Source: Bog-756 sp963737625 (lineage in GTDB: Bacteria > Actinomycetota > Acidimicrobiia > Acidimicrobiales > RAAP-2). Taken from it: DNA of 64,000 nucleotides. How positions within the stretch are numbered: the first letter of the stretch is position 1; each line of letters begins with the position of its first letter. The notes below the pieces were generated by a model. That model did not search any database, was not told the origin of the DNA, and saw only the letters and a list, made by a program, of their open reading frames with translations. The position numbers and the translations under genes were made by a program. The DNA lies in the NCBI GenBank assembly GCA_963737625.1, contig CAVTTK010000002.1, positions 372,001-436,000 of the forward strand, in the 5' to 3' direction. This document shows, piece after piece, positions 51,162-59,492 of this stretch.

Positions 51162-51723
51162 CCGATCCAGAGCCCGGTCTGCCCAGTCCGTCCGGACCGG
51201 GACCGGTGGCCCCTCCACTCGACCCCTCCCGCCACCATCGGTACTCGGGTCCGGCGGCACTCCGTCAGCGGGACCCCGTCCCTGTCGTACGCCGGTTCGT
51301 CTGCGCATAGACGACGATTCCCGACGGCCCCACCCACCGGACGCAGCACGACCGGCCGGATCCCCGGCGACGGGAACCGCCGGACCATCGGAGCAAAATT
51401 CATGTCCCAAATGAAGCCGACCATGTCGCGGCCGGCGCTACCATGGGCTCACCAGAGAGAGGAGGTGGTCCAACTGAGCAGTCAACGTTTTGGGACCCTG
51501 GAGGTGGCTGGCCGCTAAGGCGGCTCGCTGTACCACCTGGCGAATCCCAGCCAGACACCCACCGGGCGACTTAGCCGGACCCAGGTCCCATCCGGCGCCT
51601 CACGGGAACCCCGGTGAACACAACACAGCACAGCTGTACCTGCAGGGCGTCTCTTCGGGGGCGCCCTGCAGCGCGTCCAGGCCATGGGGCAGGACTGACC
51701 GCGGGAGCCGGGGAGCCGCCCGG
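51149..51723. other. Region between imuA and the antiporter gene with a small plus-strand unit
   Basis: 575 bp without a conventional gene. On the plus strand it contains a TACCAT box (51438-51443), an AGGAGG site near 51461-51466, a short ORF ending RFGTLEVAGR just before the TAA near 51518, and a 10-bp stem hairpin at 51640-51671. It may encode a leader peptide or a small RNA. Confidence 0.35.
51640..51671 (+). terminator. Perfect 10-bp hairpin closing the small plus-strand unit
   Basis: CTGCAGGGCG at 51640-51649 pairs perfectly with CGCCCTGCAG at 51662-51671 around a 12-nt loop (TCTCTTCGGGGG). It is also the downstream side of the minus-strand antiporter gene, so it could terminate either strand or be a structural RNA element. 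Confidence 0.5.
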
Positions 51724-53340
51724 TCAGGGACGCATGGTGGTCTCGTCGACGTCCAGTGCGGCCCGCACCCCGTCGGCCACCTGCTCACTGACCTTGCGAC
51801 GGGTCAGGAGCAACTCGAGTTCGGCCCGCTCCGTGGCGATCATCACTTTGCGAAGTTCGCGCTCGGCCTGCAGAAGGCCACCCCCGTCCACGGAAGACCC
51901 TCCGCTCCCCGCACCGTCCCCATCCTCAGCGGCGTCACCGGTGTCCGATCCCAACGCTTCGAGCCGTCGATCGAGGCGGGCCAGTTGCGACTCGTATCCG
52001 ATGCGGATTCGGTCCACCACCTCGTCGGGGAACGCCTCGGAGTAGGCGAGGTCCTCCAGGCGGTTGAGGGCGAGCACCGTCAACCGGCGCCGCGCCTCGG
52101 CCACCAGCACCGCCTCCTGCTCGTCCCGTGTCACCAGGCCGAGCCGGCGGATGAGGGGCGGCAGGGTGAGGCCCTGACCCACCAGCGTGGCCACGATGAC
52201 CGCAAAGGTCAGGAAGACCAGCAGATCCCGGTGGGGGAACGACTGGGGGAGGGCCAGCGATGCCGCCAGGCTCACTGCCCCGCGCATGCCGGCCCATCCG
52301 ATCACCGTCGACTCCCGCCACGGGTGGGTGGGCCGTTGACCCAAACCGAGCAGTCGCTGCGCACCGGGTACGGCCGTGGCCACGAAGACCCAGGCGATGC
52401 GCACCACGATGACCACGCCGACGACGGCCAACGCCTCCAACGCCAGCGAGCCGGACTCCCGGTTGGTCAGGCTGTCGAGGATGGGGCGTAGCTCCAGGCC
52501 TACCAGGAGGAATGACATGCCAGTCAGGAGGAACACGATGAGATCCCAGATCTCCCGCTGCTGCAGGCGGGCGCCGGCCGTCAGCGACGCCGATCCGTAA
52601 CGACCGAAGTAGAGGCCGGCGGCCACCACGGCCAGGACCCCCGACGCCCCCAGCTTGTCGGCGGGGAGGTAGGCGGCGAACGGGAGGATCAACAGCAGGG
52701 TGTTCTCGATCACCGGCGTCTCGGTGAACCGGAGGACCCGGGTCCCCAGCCATCCCACCACCAGTCCGATGCCGACCCCGACCACTACGGCGAAGATGAA
52801 CTTCCAGGCCACGTCGGCCGCGGTGAAGGCCGTACCCACTGCGGCCACCGCCACCTGGTAGGCGGTCAGGGCCGTGGCGTCGTTCATCATCCCCTCTCCA
52901 CCCAGGATGGTCACCAGACGACGGGGTAGGCCCAGCTTGCCGGCGATCTGGGTGGCGGCCACCGAGTCGGGCGGCGACACGATGGCCCCGAGGGCGAAGG
53001 CCACGGCCCACGACATGTCGCCGACCACGGCGTGGATGACCACGGCCACCACCGTCATGGTGGCCAGCACCAGTCCCACGGCCAAGAAGAGGATGGGGCG
53101 GAACTGGGCCCGGAGCTCCCGGGCCGACGTGTCGAGGGAGGCGTCGTAGATCAGAGGGGGCAGGAAGACGAGCAGAACCAGCTCGGGATCGAGTTCGATC
53201 CGGTGGTGGGTGGGGATGAGGGCCACACCGATGCCGGCGATCACCAACAAGATGGGATAGGCGATCCGTAGGCGGTCGGCGATGGTGGCGATGACCACGA
53301 TGCCGATGAGCAGCCCGATCCCGTCCGCCAGGCTGATCAC
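51724..53340 (-). CDS. Na+/H+ antiporter, CPA1 (NhaP-like)
   Basis: A 538-residue membrane protein with about twelve hydrophobic helices in the first 400 residues. CPA1 motifs are LVFLPPLIYDASLDTSAREL, the discontinuous-helix residues ALGAIVSPPDSVAATQIAG and LGGEGMMNDATALTAYQVAV, and WAGMRGAVSLAASLALPQ. A cytoplasmic C-terminal tail of about 120 residues with a Gly/Asp-rich linker and coiled helices (LLQAERELRKVMIATERAEL) is probably regulatory. It exchanges cytoplasmic Na+ or K+ for protons. GTG 53340 is the start in the open frame. Confidence 0.92.
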   Translation of the reverse strand: MISLADGIGLLIGIVVIATIADRLRIAYPILLVIAGIGVALIPTHHRIELDPELVLLVFLPPLIYDASLDTSARELRAQFRPILFLAVGLVLATMTVVAVVIHAVVGDMSWAVAFALGAIVSPPDSVAATQIAGKLGLPRRLVTILGGEGMMNDATALTAYQVAVAAVGTAFTAADVAWKFIFAVVVGVGIGLVVGWLGTRVLRFTETPVIENTLLLILPFAAYLPADKLGASGVLAVVAAGLYFGRYGSASLTAGARLQQREIWDLIVFLLTGMSFLLVGLELRPILDSLTNRESGSLALEALAVVGVVIVVRIAWVFVATAVPGAQRLLGLGQRPTHPWRESTVIGWAGMRGAVSLAASLALPQSFPHRDLLVFLTFAVIVATLVGQGLTLPPLIRRLGLVTRDEQEAVLVAEARRRLTVLALNRLEDLAYSEAFPDEVVDRIRIGYESQLARLDRRLEALGSDTGDAAEDGDGAGSGGSSVDGGGLLQAERELRKVMIATERAELELLLTRRKVSEQVADGVRAALDVDETTMRP

Positions 53341-53410
53341 CGCCGTGCCGCCCGACCGTGTCGATCACGTCGGCCGCCACCGGAACGGCTGACCGCGATC
53401 GCCGCCGGAC

Positions 53411-54229
53411 TCACTCCAGGAAGGCGGCGAGCGCCGCCTCGCGGCCTCCCGCGGACTGTTCCCAGAACCCGAAGGTCCCCTCCTGGAGGAGCTCGGTGGC
53501 GGCACGGGACACCGCGCCCAGCGCGGCGAAGCAGAGGGCACCGCCCACCGAGACCCGGGCTACGCCGGCCTCGGTCAGCTCATCGACGGACGGTCCTCCC
53601 GGTCGGGCCAGCACGTTGACCGGTCGGTCCACCGAATCCACCAGTCGCCGGATGTCCCCAAGGTCGGTCAGTCCCGGCGCGTAGAGGACATCGGCTCCGG
53701 CGTCCTGGTAGAGCTGGAGCCGAGCGATGGTGTCACCGAGGTCGAGCACCCCGTGGAGGTGGTTCTCCGCTCGCCCGGTGAGCACCAAGTGCACCGGGCC
53801 GGCATGGGCCACCTCGGCCGCCGCCGCCAACCGCTCCGCGGCCCTGGCGGCCTCGTAGATGGGAGCGTCGTCCCGACCGGTGGAGTCCTCGATGGAGCAG
53901 CCGGCCAGCCCACACGCCAGGGCCAGCCGGACCGTCAGGGCGACCTCCGCGGGATCGTCTCCGAACCCGTGTTCGAGGTCGGCCGAGACCGGGAGGGTCG
54001 TGGCCTCGACGATGCTGGTGGCGTTGGCCAGGATCTCGTCCCGGCTCATCGAACCGTCGAGCCGACCGCGGGTGGCGGCGAAGCCGCTGCTGGTCGTGGC
54101 CAAGGCCTCGAAGCCGAGCCAGTCGAACAGGCGGGCGGAACCCTGGTCCCAGGGATTCGGCAGCAGGAGGGGAGCTTGCCCGCGGTGTGCGGCCAGAAAC
54201 CTGGCTGCCTTGGCCGGCTGGGAGTCCAC
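53411..54229 (-). CDS. Isocitrate lyase/PEP mutase-family protein
   Basis: A 272-residue TIM-barrel protein of the isocitrate lyase/phosphoenolpyruvate mutase superfamily. It shows LLLPNPWDQGSARLFDWLGF, ATTSSGFAATRGRLDGSMSR, LPVSADLEHGFGDDPAEVAL, GCSIEDSTGRDDAPIY and LYQDAGADVLYAPGLTDLGD. Small members like this include oxaloacetate- or methylisocitrate-type lyases, but the substrate is undefined. A TAGGGT box (54236-54241) ends 6 nt before GTG 54229, which decides against the TTG two codons upstream at 54235. Confidence 0.87.
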   Translation of the reverse strand: MDSQPAKAARFLAAHRGQAPLLLPNPWDQGSARLFDWLGFEALATTSSGFAATRGRLDGSMSRDEILANATSIVEATTLPVSADLEHGFGDDPAEVALTVRLALACGLAGCSIEDSTGRDDAPIYEAARAAERLAAAAEVAHAGPVHLVLTGRAENHLHGVLDLGDTIARLQLYQDAGADVLYAPGLTDLGDIRRLVDSVDRPVNVLARPGGPSVDELTEAGVARVSVGGALCFAALGAVSRAATELLQEGTFGFWEQSAGGREAALAAFLE

Positions 54230-54235
54230 GGGCAA

Positions 54236-54241
54236 ACCCTA
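54236..54241 (-). promoter_or_regulatory. Leaderless -10 box of the isocitrate lyase-family gene
   Basis: TAGGGT on the minus strand, 6 nt before the GTG at 54229. Confidence 0.52.
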
Positions 54242-54478
54242 CCCACGGCCCGGCCTCGGTTGGTGTGGATCCCCACCCCGTGAGGTGTCCACCGGTCCCC
54301 GTGGTGTGGTTCGAGATCCACGGCCCGCGCGGCACCGCGGCCGGCGGATCGCACCGTCCCCTTGCCCCTCATCGACCATTGGGCGCCGTGCCTTGAGCGC
54401 CGCCAGGTCACCGTGGAGCCCGACCCACGGGGGCGCCGGCTGATGGTCGCCAGATGGGCAGGGCTGCCGCTCCGCCCG

Positions 54479-54484
54479 TAGGGT
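54479..54484 (+). promoter_or_regulatory. Leaderless -10 box before the micro-ORF and patatin gene
   Basis: TAGGGT followed by 7 nt and GTG 54492, the start of a nine-codon ORF whose stop overlaps the start of the patatin gene. Confidence 0.5.
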
Positions 54485-54491
54485 GGCCTCC

Positions 54492-54521
54492 GTGAGCAAG
54501 CGCGAGGCCACCCACCCGTGA
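54492..54521 (+). CDS. Leaderless leader peptide overlapping the patatin start
   Basis: GTG 54492 is placed 7 nt after TAGGGT and encodes VSKREATHP before TGA 54519-54521. That stop overlaps GTG 54518 of the patatin gene (GTGA). The arrangement fits a leaderless micro-ORF that delivers ribosomes to a coupled start, since the patatin gene has no Shine-Dalgarno sequence of its own. Confidence 0.42.
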   Translation: MSKREATHP

Positions 54522-55354
54522 GCCCGACCCGGGCGCTGGTCCTGGGCGGCGGAGGACTGGCCGGCATCGCCTGGCACGTCGGCGTACTGCTGGGCCTGGC
54601 CGACCAGGGCCTCGACGGCGTGGACGCCGACTTCATCGTAGGGACGTCGGCCGGGGCCACGGTCGCCGCCCAGGTGGCCAGCGGCCTCCCTCTCGACCAG
54701 TGCTTCCGACGACAGGTCGACCCGAGCCACCAGAACCAGGAGCTGCGACCGACCGGGATGTCCATCGCCGAACTGTGGGACACCATGCTGCGACTGATGG
54801 AGGAGGTCGACGACCCCGCGGAGCTCCGTCGTCGCCTCGGATCCATGGCCCTGGCTGCCGACACCGTGCCCGAACCGGTACGTCGGGCCGTGGTGGCCGG
54901 CCGTCTCCTGTCCGACCAGTGGCCGGACCGACGGATGGCCACGACGGCCGTCGACGCCGCCACGGGCGAGCGGCGGACGTTCGAGTCGGGGTCCGGCGTG
55001 GGGTTGGTGGATGCCGTGACAGCGAGCAGCGCGGTCCCGGGGATCTGGCCGCCGGTCACCATCGGCGAGGCCCGCTATGTCGACGGCGGCGTGTACTCCT
55101 CGTGCAATGCCGACCTGGTCGTGGGCTACGACCGGGTGCTGGTGCTGGCTCCGATGGTCGACCCCGCCCTGGCCGAGCAGGTGGCGGCCGTGGAGGAGTC
55201 CGGTCGAGCGGTGGTGGTGTCTCCCGACAAGGAGTCGCTGGCCGCATTCTCTGCGGATGCCCTCGATCCGGCCGTGCGAGCCCCCTCGGCGGAAGCCGGT
55301 CGCCGGCAGGGGGCCGTCGTTGCCGCCTCTCTGGAGGACCTCTGGACGGGCTAA
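54518..55354 (+). CDS. Patatin-like phospholipase
   Basis: A 278-residue patatin-family serine hydrolase. The oxyanion-hole segment is ALVLGGGGLAGIAWHVGVL, the nucleophile elbow DFIVGTSAGATVAAQ (G-T-S-A-G, Ser at about residue 43), and the catalytic Asp is in YVDGGVYSSCNADLV. It probably hydrolyses acyl chains from lipids at the membrane. GTG 54518 overlaps the stop of a nine-codon leader ORF. The stop overlaps the convergent VOC gene by 4 bp. Confidence 0.91.
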   Translation: MSPTRALVLGGGGLAGIAWHVGVLLGLADQGLDGVDADFIVGTSAGATVAAQVASGLPLDQCFRRQVDPSHQNQELRPTGMSIAELWDTMLRLMEEVDDPAELRRRLGSMALAADTVPEPVRRAVVAGRLLSDQWPDRRMATTAVDAATGERRTFESGSGVGLVDAVTASSAVPGIWPPVTIGEARYVDGGVYSSCNADLVVGYDRVLVLAPMVDPALAEQVAAVEESGRAVVVSPDKESLAAFSADALDPAVRAPSAEAGRRQGAVVAASLEDLWTG

Positions 55355-55722
55355 CCCGGCGAGTGGCAGACGGCCTCGACATTGTTGCCGTCGGGGTCAC
55401 GGACGAAGGCTCCGAAGTACGAGGGGTGGTACTCGGGCCATACCCGGGGTGGGTGAAGTACCTCGGCCCCTAGGGCTTCCGCAGCAGCGAAGAAGGATCG
55501 CACGGCATCCCGGTCGGAAGCGGTGAAGGCCAGGTGGGTTTCACGGAATCCCTCCCCGGTGGTGCGCGGACCGAGCCAGAAGACGGGCCGGGGCGGGACG
55601 CCGAAGCCGATGGCCGGGCCAGCCTCGAACAGGCGCTGTCCGCCGAGCGGCCGGAGCACGGCCTCGTAGAAGGCGGTGCTGGCCGACACGTCGGTGCACT
55701 GGATGGAGACGTGGTCGATCAT
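55351..55722 (-). CDS. VOC family (glyoxalase/dioxygenase-like) protein
   Basis: A 123-residue single-domain vicinal-oxygen-chelate protein. It reads MIDHVSIQCTDVSASTAFYE with VLRPLGG, then GEGFRETHLAFTASDRDAV, FGAFVRDPDGNNVEAVCH, which keeps His, His and Glu of the metal site. Typical functions are isomerase, dioxygenase or antibiotic binding; which applies here is unclear. No operon partner; it is divergent from the quinone oxidoreductase gene. Confidence 0.9.
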   Translation of the reverse strand: MIDHVSIQCTDVSASTAFYEAVLRPLGGQRLFEAGPAIGFGVPPRPVFWLGPRTTGEGFRETHLAFTASDRDAVRSFFAAAEALGAEVLHPPRVWPEYHPSYFGAFVRDPDGNNVEAVCHSPG

Positions 55723-55829
55723 TGCTCCATCGTGTCATCGAAGGCGGCGGCGAGCCGCCGCCGGCCTGCCGAGCCGGGAGGGTGCGAGCCGAGTGGAATA
55801 GTCCCGCCCGGCACCGGGTTGGAATCGTC

Positions 55830-56777
55830 ATGGCCATCAGAGTGGTAGCGACGGCATTCGGGGGACCCGAGGTTGTGGCGGTGGTGGAGGAAGCGGTTCC
55901 GGAGCCGGGTCCCGGCCAGGTATCGGTAGCGGTCAGGGCGGTGGGTACCAATCCGGTCGACTACAAGCTGTTCAGCGGGAGCTACGGGGCTGACGAGTCG
56001 CTGCTGCCCATGGCATTGGGGTCCGAAGCCGCAGGGGTGGTGACGGCGGTGGGCGACGGGGCCGAGGGACCCGGTGGGCCGGTCCGGGTCGGCGATCACG
56101 TGATCCTCTACCGGGCCCCGGGGGCCTATGCCTCCCACCTCGTGGTCGGAGCCGAGGTGGCGGTGCCCAAGCCCGACGCCCTGTCCTTCGAGGAGGCCAG
56201 CGGGCTGATGCTGACGGGAGCCACGGCGGTCCATGCGCTGCACACCACCGGCGTGAGGGCCGGCGAGACCGTGGTCGTCCACGGCGCCTCGGGCGGGGTG
56301 GGACTCATGGCCGTCCAGCTGGCGGTGGCTGACGGGGCCCGCGTCATCGGCACGGCCGCCGAGTCCGGTCATGCCTACCTGCGCCAGTTGGGGGCCGAAC
56401 CGGTCGCCTACGGGGACGGCCTGCTCGGGCGGATCACCGACCTGGCCCCCGACGGCGTGGACGCGGCCATCGACACGGTGGGCACCGATGAGGCCATCGA
56501 CGTGTCGGTCGCCTTGGTGGCCGACCGGGGCCGGATCGTCACCATCGCCGGCTTCCAGCGCGGTTTCGAGCTCGGCATCAAGGTGATCGGTGGCGCGCCG
56601 GGAGCCGATCCCGGAACCGAGGTGCGGGCGGCGGCCCGCATGGAGTTGGTCAAGCGGGCCGAGGCGGGGACGCTCTCCGTGCTGGTGGCCGCCACCTTCC
56701 CCCTGACCCGGGCAGCGGACGCCCTTCGTCTGCTGGCCTCCGGTCACACCCACGGAAAGATCGTGCTCGTACCCTGA
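55830..56777 (+). CDS. Zinc-type alcohol dehydrogenase-like/quinone oxidoreductase
   Basis: A 315-residue MDR-family protein. It begins IRVVATAFGGPEVVAVVEEA with VPEPGPGQV, then RAVGTNPVDYKLFSGSYG, GSEAAGVVTAVG, the NADPH-binding VVHGASGGVGLMAVQLA and HTHGKIVLVP at the C-terminus. It lacks the zinc cysteines of classical ADHs, so a quinone or enone reductase role using NADPH is likely. ATG 55830 is chosen as the family start. Confidence 0.91.
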   Translation: MAIRVVATAFGGPEVVAVVEEAVPEPGPGQVSVAVRAVGTNPVDYKLFSGSYGADESLLPMALGSEAAGVVTAVGDGAEGPGGPVRVGDHVILYRAPGAYASHLVVGAEVAVPKPDALSFEEASGLMLTGATAVHALHTTGVRAGETVVVHGASGGVGLMAVQLAVADGARVIGTAAESGHAYLRQLGAEPVAYGDGLLGRITDLAPDGVDAAIDTVGTDEAIDVSVALVADRGRIVTIAGFQRGFELGIKVIGGAPGADPGTEVRAAARMELVKRAEAGTLSVLVAATFPLTRAADALRLLASGHTHGKIVLVP

Positions 56778-56817
56778 CCGGCGGGACCACCCGACCTCCC
56801 GGCGCGAGGATGGTCCG

Positions 56818-57888
56818 ATGAGCGGTGCCTCCGACGACCTGGGCCACCTGTGGGAGTGGTTCGGTCACCATCAGTTCCGCGGCTACTCGCCCCTCTACGA
56901 GCGGATCGCCGAGGCCGTGGCGTCGGACGGCCCGGTACTCGACCTGGTGCGGGCCTCCCCACCCGACGCCCACCTGCCTCCCGCCCTCCTGGGCGCCGTC
57001 CACTATCTGCTCCTCGACGGCCTCGACCATCCGCTGGCCGACGTGTACGCCGGTCGGTCCGGCGCCGACCCCGCCCCGTTGTTCCTCGACGTCTGCCACA
57101 CCCACCGGGACGAACTGGGGGAGCTGCTGGCCTTCCGGCGGGTGCAGACCAATGACTGCGGCCGGAGCGCGCTCATCGGCCCCGGGCTCACCTGGATCGC
57201 CGACCGGATCGACGCACCGTTGGCCCTCATCGACGTGGGGGCCAGCGCCGGGCTCAATCTCCTGTGCGACCGGTACCGCCTCGACTACGGCGATCGGGGG
57301 ACCACCGGTCCCGTCCGCTCCCCGGTGGTGGTTTCCTGCGACGTCCTGGCCGGTGATCCGCCCATCGCCGATCTGCTGCCCACTCCGGTGAGCCGGGTGG
57401 GGATCGACCGGTCGCCCGTCGACCTCGGCGATGCCGACGACGCCCGTTGGCTCCTGGCCTGCGTGTGGCCGGACACCGGGCGCCTCGCCCGCACCGAGGC
57501 TTCGATCCGCCTAGCCCAACGGGACCTCCCGACGGTGTTGGCGGGCGATGCCGTAGAGCGATTGCCCGGGGTGCTCGACGATCTGGAGGACGGGACGGCG
57601 GCCGTGGTGGTCACCAGCTGGGCCTTCGCCTACTTCTCCCCGGACCAGCGCCTTCGCTTCACCGAACTGCTGGCCGACGTGTCCCACCGGCGGCCGGTGG
57701 CCTGGCTGAGCGCCGACGGGGCCGGGACCGTCGAGGGGGTCGCCGACTCCTCGCTCACCGAGATGTCGGGAGCCCAGGCCCACGTCCTCGGGGCCGTGCT
57801 GTTCGACGCCGGCGTCGCCCGCCCCACCCTGCTGGCCGTGGTTCAGCAGCACGGCGGCTGGATCGACTGGCGGGCACCGGCGGCCTGA
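56818..57888 (+). CDS. DUF2332 family protein
   Basis: A 356-residue actinobacterial DUF2332 protein. It has FGHHQFRGYSPLYERIAEAV, PALLGAVHYLLLDGLDHPLA, VQTNDCGRSALIGPGLTWIA, LALIDVGASAGLNLLCDRYR, VVVTSWAFAYFSPDQRLRF and VLFDAGVARPTLLAVVQQHG. The DVGASAGLNLL motif resembles the SAM-binding glycine loop of methyltransferases, so a methyltransferase-like fold is plausible. Function unknown. It stands 40 bp downstream of the oxidoreductase gene. Confidence 0.9.
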   Translation: MSGASDDLGHLWEWFGHHQFRGYSPLYERIAEAVASDGPVLDLVRASPPDAHLPPALLGAVHYLLLDGLDHPLADVYAGRSGADPAPLFLDVCHTHRDELGELLAFRRVQTNDCGRSALIGPGLTWIADRIDAPLALIDVGASAGLNLLCDRYRLDYGDRGTTGPVRSPVVVSCDVLAGDPPIADLLPTPVSRVGIDRSPVDLGDADDARWLLACVWPDTGRLARTEASIRLAQRDLPTVLAGDAVERLPGVLDDLEDGTAAVVVTSWAFAYFSPDQRLRFTELLADVSHRRPVAWLSADGAGTVEGVADSSLTEMSGAQAHVLGAVLFDAGVARPTLLAVVQQHGGWIDWRAPAA

Positions 57889-57933
57889 TCGCCGCCGGGC
57901 ACCACCGCTCCCCGAGCGCGAGACTTCCGTCCC

Positions 57934-59010
57934 GTGACCGTCCTGCAGCCGATCGCCTCCTCCTTGCCCCCGCTGCCCACCCAGCCGGTGGGAGTGCCGT
58001 GGCCCGGCGCCGAGTGGCCGGAGGGGCCGCTGCCCGACGGTGTGGACCTGACCGGCGTCCTGGAGGCGGCCTTCGAGCCCGAAGGTCCCCTCCATCAGAC
58101 CTACGCCGTGGCCATCGTCCACCGGGGCCGTCTGGTGCTGGAGCGGTACGACGGCCTCCTGCCCCAGTGGGACAAACCGGGCAAGCCGGTCTTGCGGGAC
58201 ACGCCCCTCCTCTCGTGGTCCATGGCCAAGTCCATGCTCCACGCCGTGGTGGGCATGCTGGTGTCCGAAGGAAGACTGGCGCTCGACGCCCCGGCGCCGG
58301 TGCCCCGGTGGCAGGAACCCGGCGACCCGCGGGGGGCCATCACGCTCCAGCACCTCCTCGAGATGCGAGACGGCCTCGAGTTCGTCGAGGAGTACGAGGA
58401 CGCCGAGACGTCAGACGTCCTCCAGATGCTGTTCGGCCGCGGCCAGAGCGACATGGCGGCGTTCGCCGCCGACCGGCCCCTGGCGGCCCCACCGGGCACC
58501 CGGTTCAACTACTCCAGCGGGACCAGCAACGTGCTCTCGGGCATCGTGGCCCGCACCCTGGGTCCTGGCCGTCCTTACCGGGAATTCCTGGCCGGGCGCC
58601 TGTTCGGCCCGCTCGGGATGACGTCGGCCTCGGCCACGTTCGACGATGCCGGGACGTGGGTGGCCGCCTCCTACGCCTACGCCACGGCCCGGGACTACGC
58701 CCGGTTCGGCCTGCTCTATCTGCGCGACGGGATCTGGGACGGCCGCCGGCTGCTGCCCGAGGGCTGGGTCGACCACGGTCGCCGGCCGCGGTCGGTCGAT
58801 CCCGAGGACGGGGACTACTACGGCTCGCACTGGTGGACCCGCGACCACCCCGAGGGCACGTTCTGGGCCGCCGGCCACGAGGGGCAGTACATCGACCTGT
58901 GCCCCCGGTCCGACCTGGTCCTGGTGCGCATGGGCCGGAGCGACTCGGAGAACTCCGAGGCCATCAAGGCCTGGCGGACCGGGGTGATCGAGGCCTTCGC
59001 CGGTCACTGA
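57934..59010 (+). CDS. Beta-lactamase-family serine hydrolase
   Basis: A 358-residue serine hydrolase of the class C beta-lactamase/esterase family. The catalytic S-x-x-K is SWSMAKSM (about residue 98), the second motif corresponds to RFNYSSGTSNVLSGI, and the third region is WAAGHEGQYIDLCPR. No signal peptide is visible, so it is probably a cytoplasmic esterase or amidase rather than a secreted lactamase. GTG 57934 starts the frame 45 bp after the DUF2332 stop. It converges with the DUF427 gene. Confidence 0.89.
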   Translation: MTVLQPIASSLPPLPTQPVGVPWPGAEWPEGPLPDGVDLTGVLEAAFEPEGPLHQTYAVAIVHRGRLVLERYDGLLPQWDKPGKPVLRDTPLLSWSMAKSMLHAVVGMLVSEGRLALDAPAPVPRWQEPGDPRGAITLQHLLEMRDGLEFVEEYEDAETSDVLQMLFGRGQSDMAAFAADRPLAAPPGTRFNYSSGTSNVLSGIVARTLGPGRPYREFLAGRLFGPLGMTSASATFDDAGTWVAASYAYATARDYARFGLLYLRDGIWDGRRLLPEGWVDHGRRPRSVDPEDGDYYGSHWWTRDHPEGTFWAAGHEGQYIDLCPRSDLVLVRMGRSDSENSEAIKAWRTGVIEAFAGH

Positions 59011-59025
59011 GCCCGCCACCGCCAG

Positions 59026-59487
59026 CTACCACCGCTGGGTGCCCGGCGCCCCTTTGAACGGCCCGACCAGATCGGTGGTGATCCAACCGCCGTAGAAGCC
59101 CCCCGGCTGCGCCTCCACCTCCTCGTCGTCGACCAGGCAGGCGTCCATCCGACCGGGGTAGAAGGCCACGTACCCGGCGATGGCCCCATAGGCCCGGGTG
59201 GGCCGGTCGTAGCTCCAGGCCGCCTCGGTGGCCACGGCATCGCCGACGGTCACGTCGTAGTAGTGGGCCGTGCCCTTCCACTCGCAGAACGACGAGCCCC
59301 GGGTCCGGACCAGGCAGCCGTCGATGATGTCGGCGGTGGGCAGGTAGTAGTTGGGGGGATGGCTGGTCTCGAGCACCCGGTAGGCCGACGTGGTGTCGGC
59401 GATGGCCTGGCCACCGAAGACGACACGGATCCTCTGTGTGACCGGTTCCAGACGGGGAGGGCGGGGATAGTCCCACACCGACTCCAT
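59026..59487 (-). CDS. DUF427 family protein
   Basis: A 153-residue DUF427 protein. Its core reads RIRVVFGGQAIADTTSAYRV, SHPPNYYLPTADIIDGCLV, SSFCEWKGTAHYYDVTVG, WSYDRPTRAYGAIAGYVAFY and PGRMDACLVDDEEVEAQPGG. DUF427 is a small beta fold of unknown function. It starts 5 bp after the stop of the NTF2-like gene and appears to be the last gene of the P450 operon. Confidence 0.9.
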   Translation of the reverse strand: MESVWDYPRPPRLEPVTQRIRVVFGGQAIADTTSAYRVLETSHPPNYYLPTADIIDGCLVRTRGSSFCEWKGTAHYYDVTVGDAVATEAAWSYDRPTRAYGAIAGYVAFYPGRMDACLVDDEEVEAQPGGFYGGWITTDLVGPFKGAPGTQRW

Positions 59488-59492
59488 CGGAG

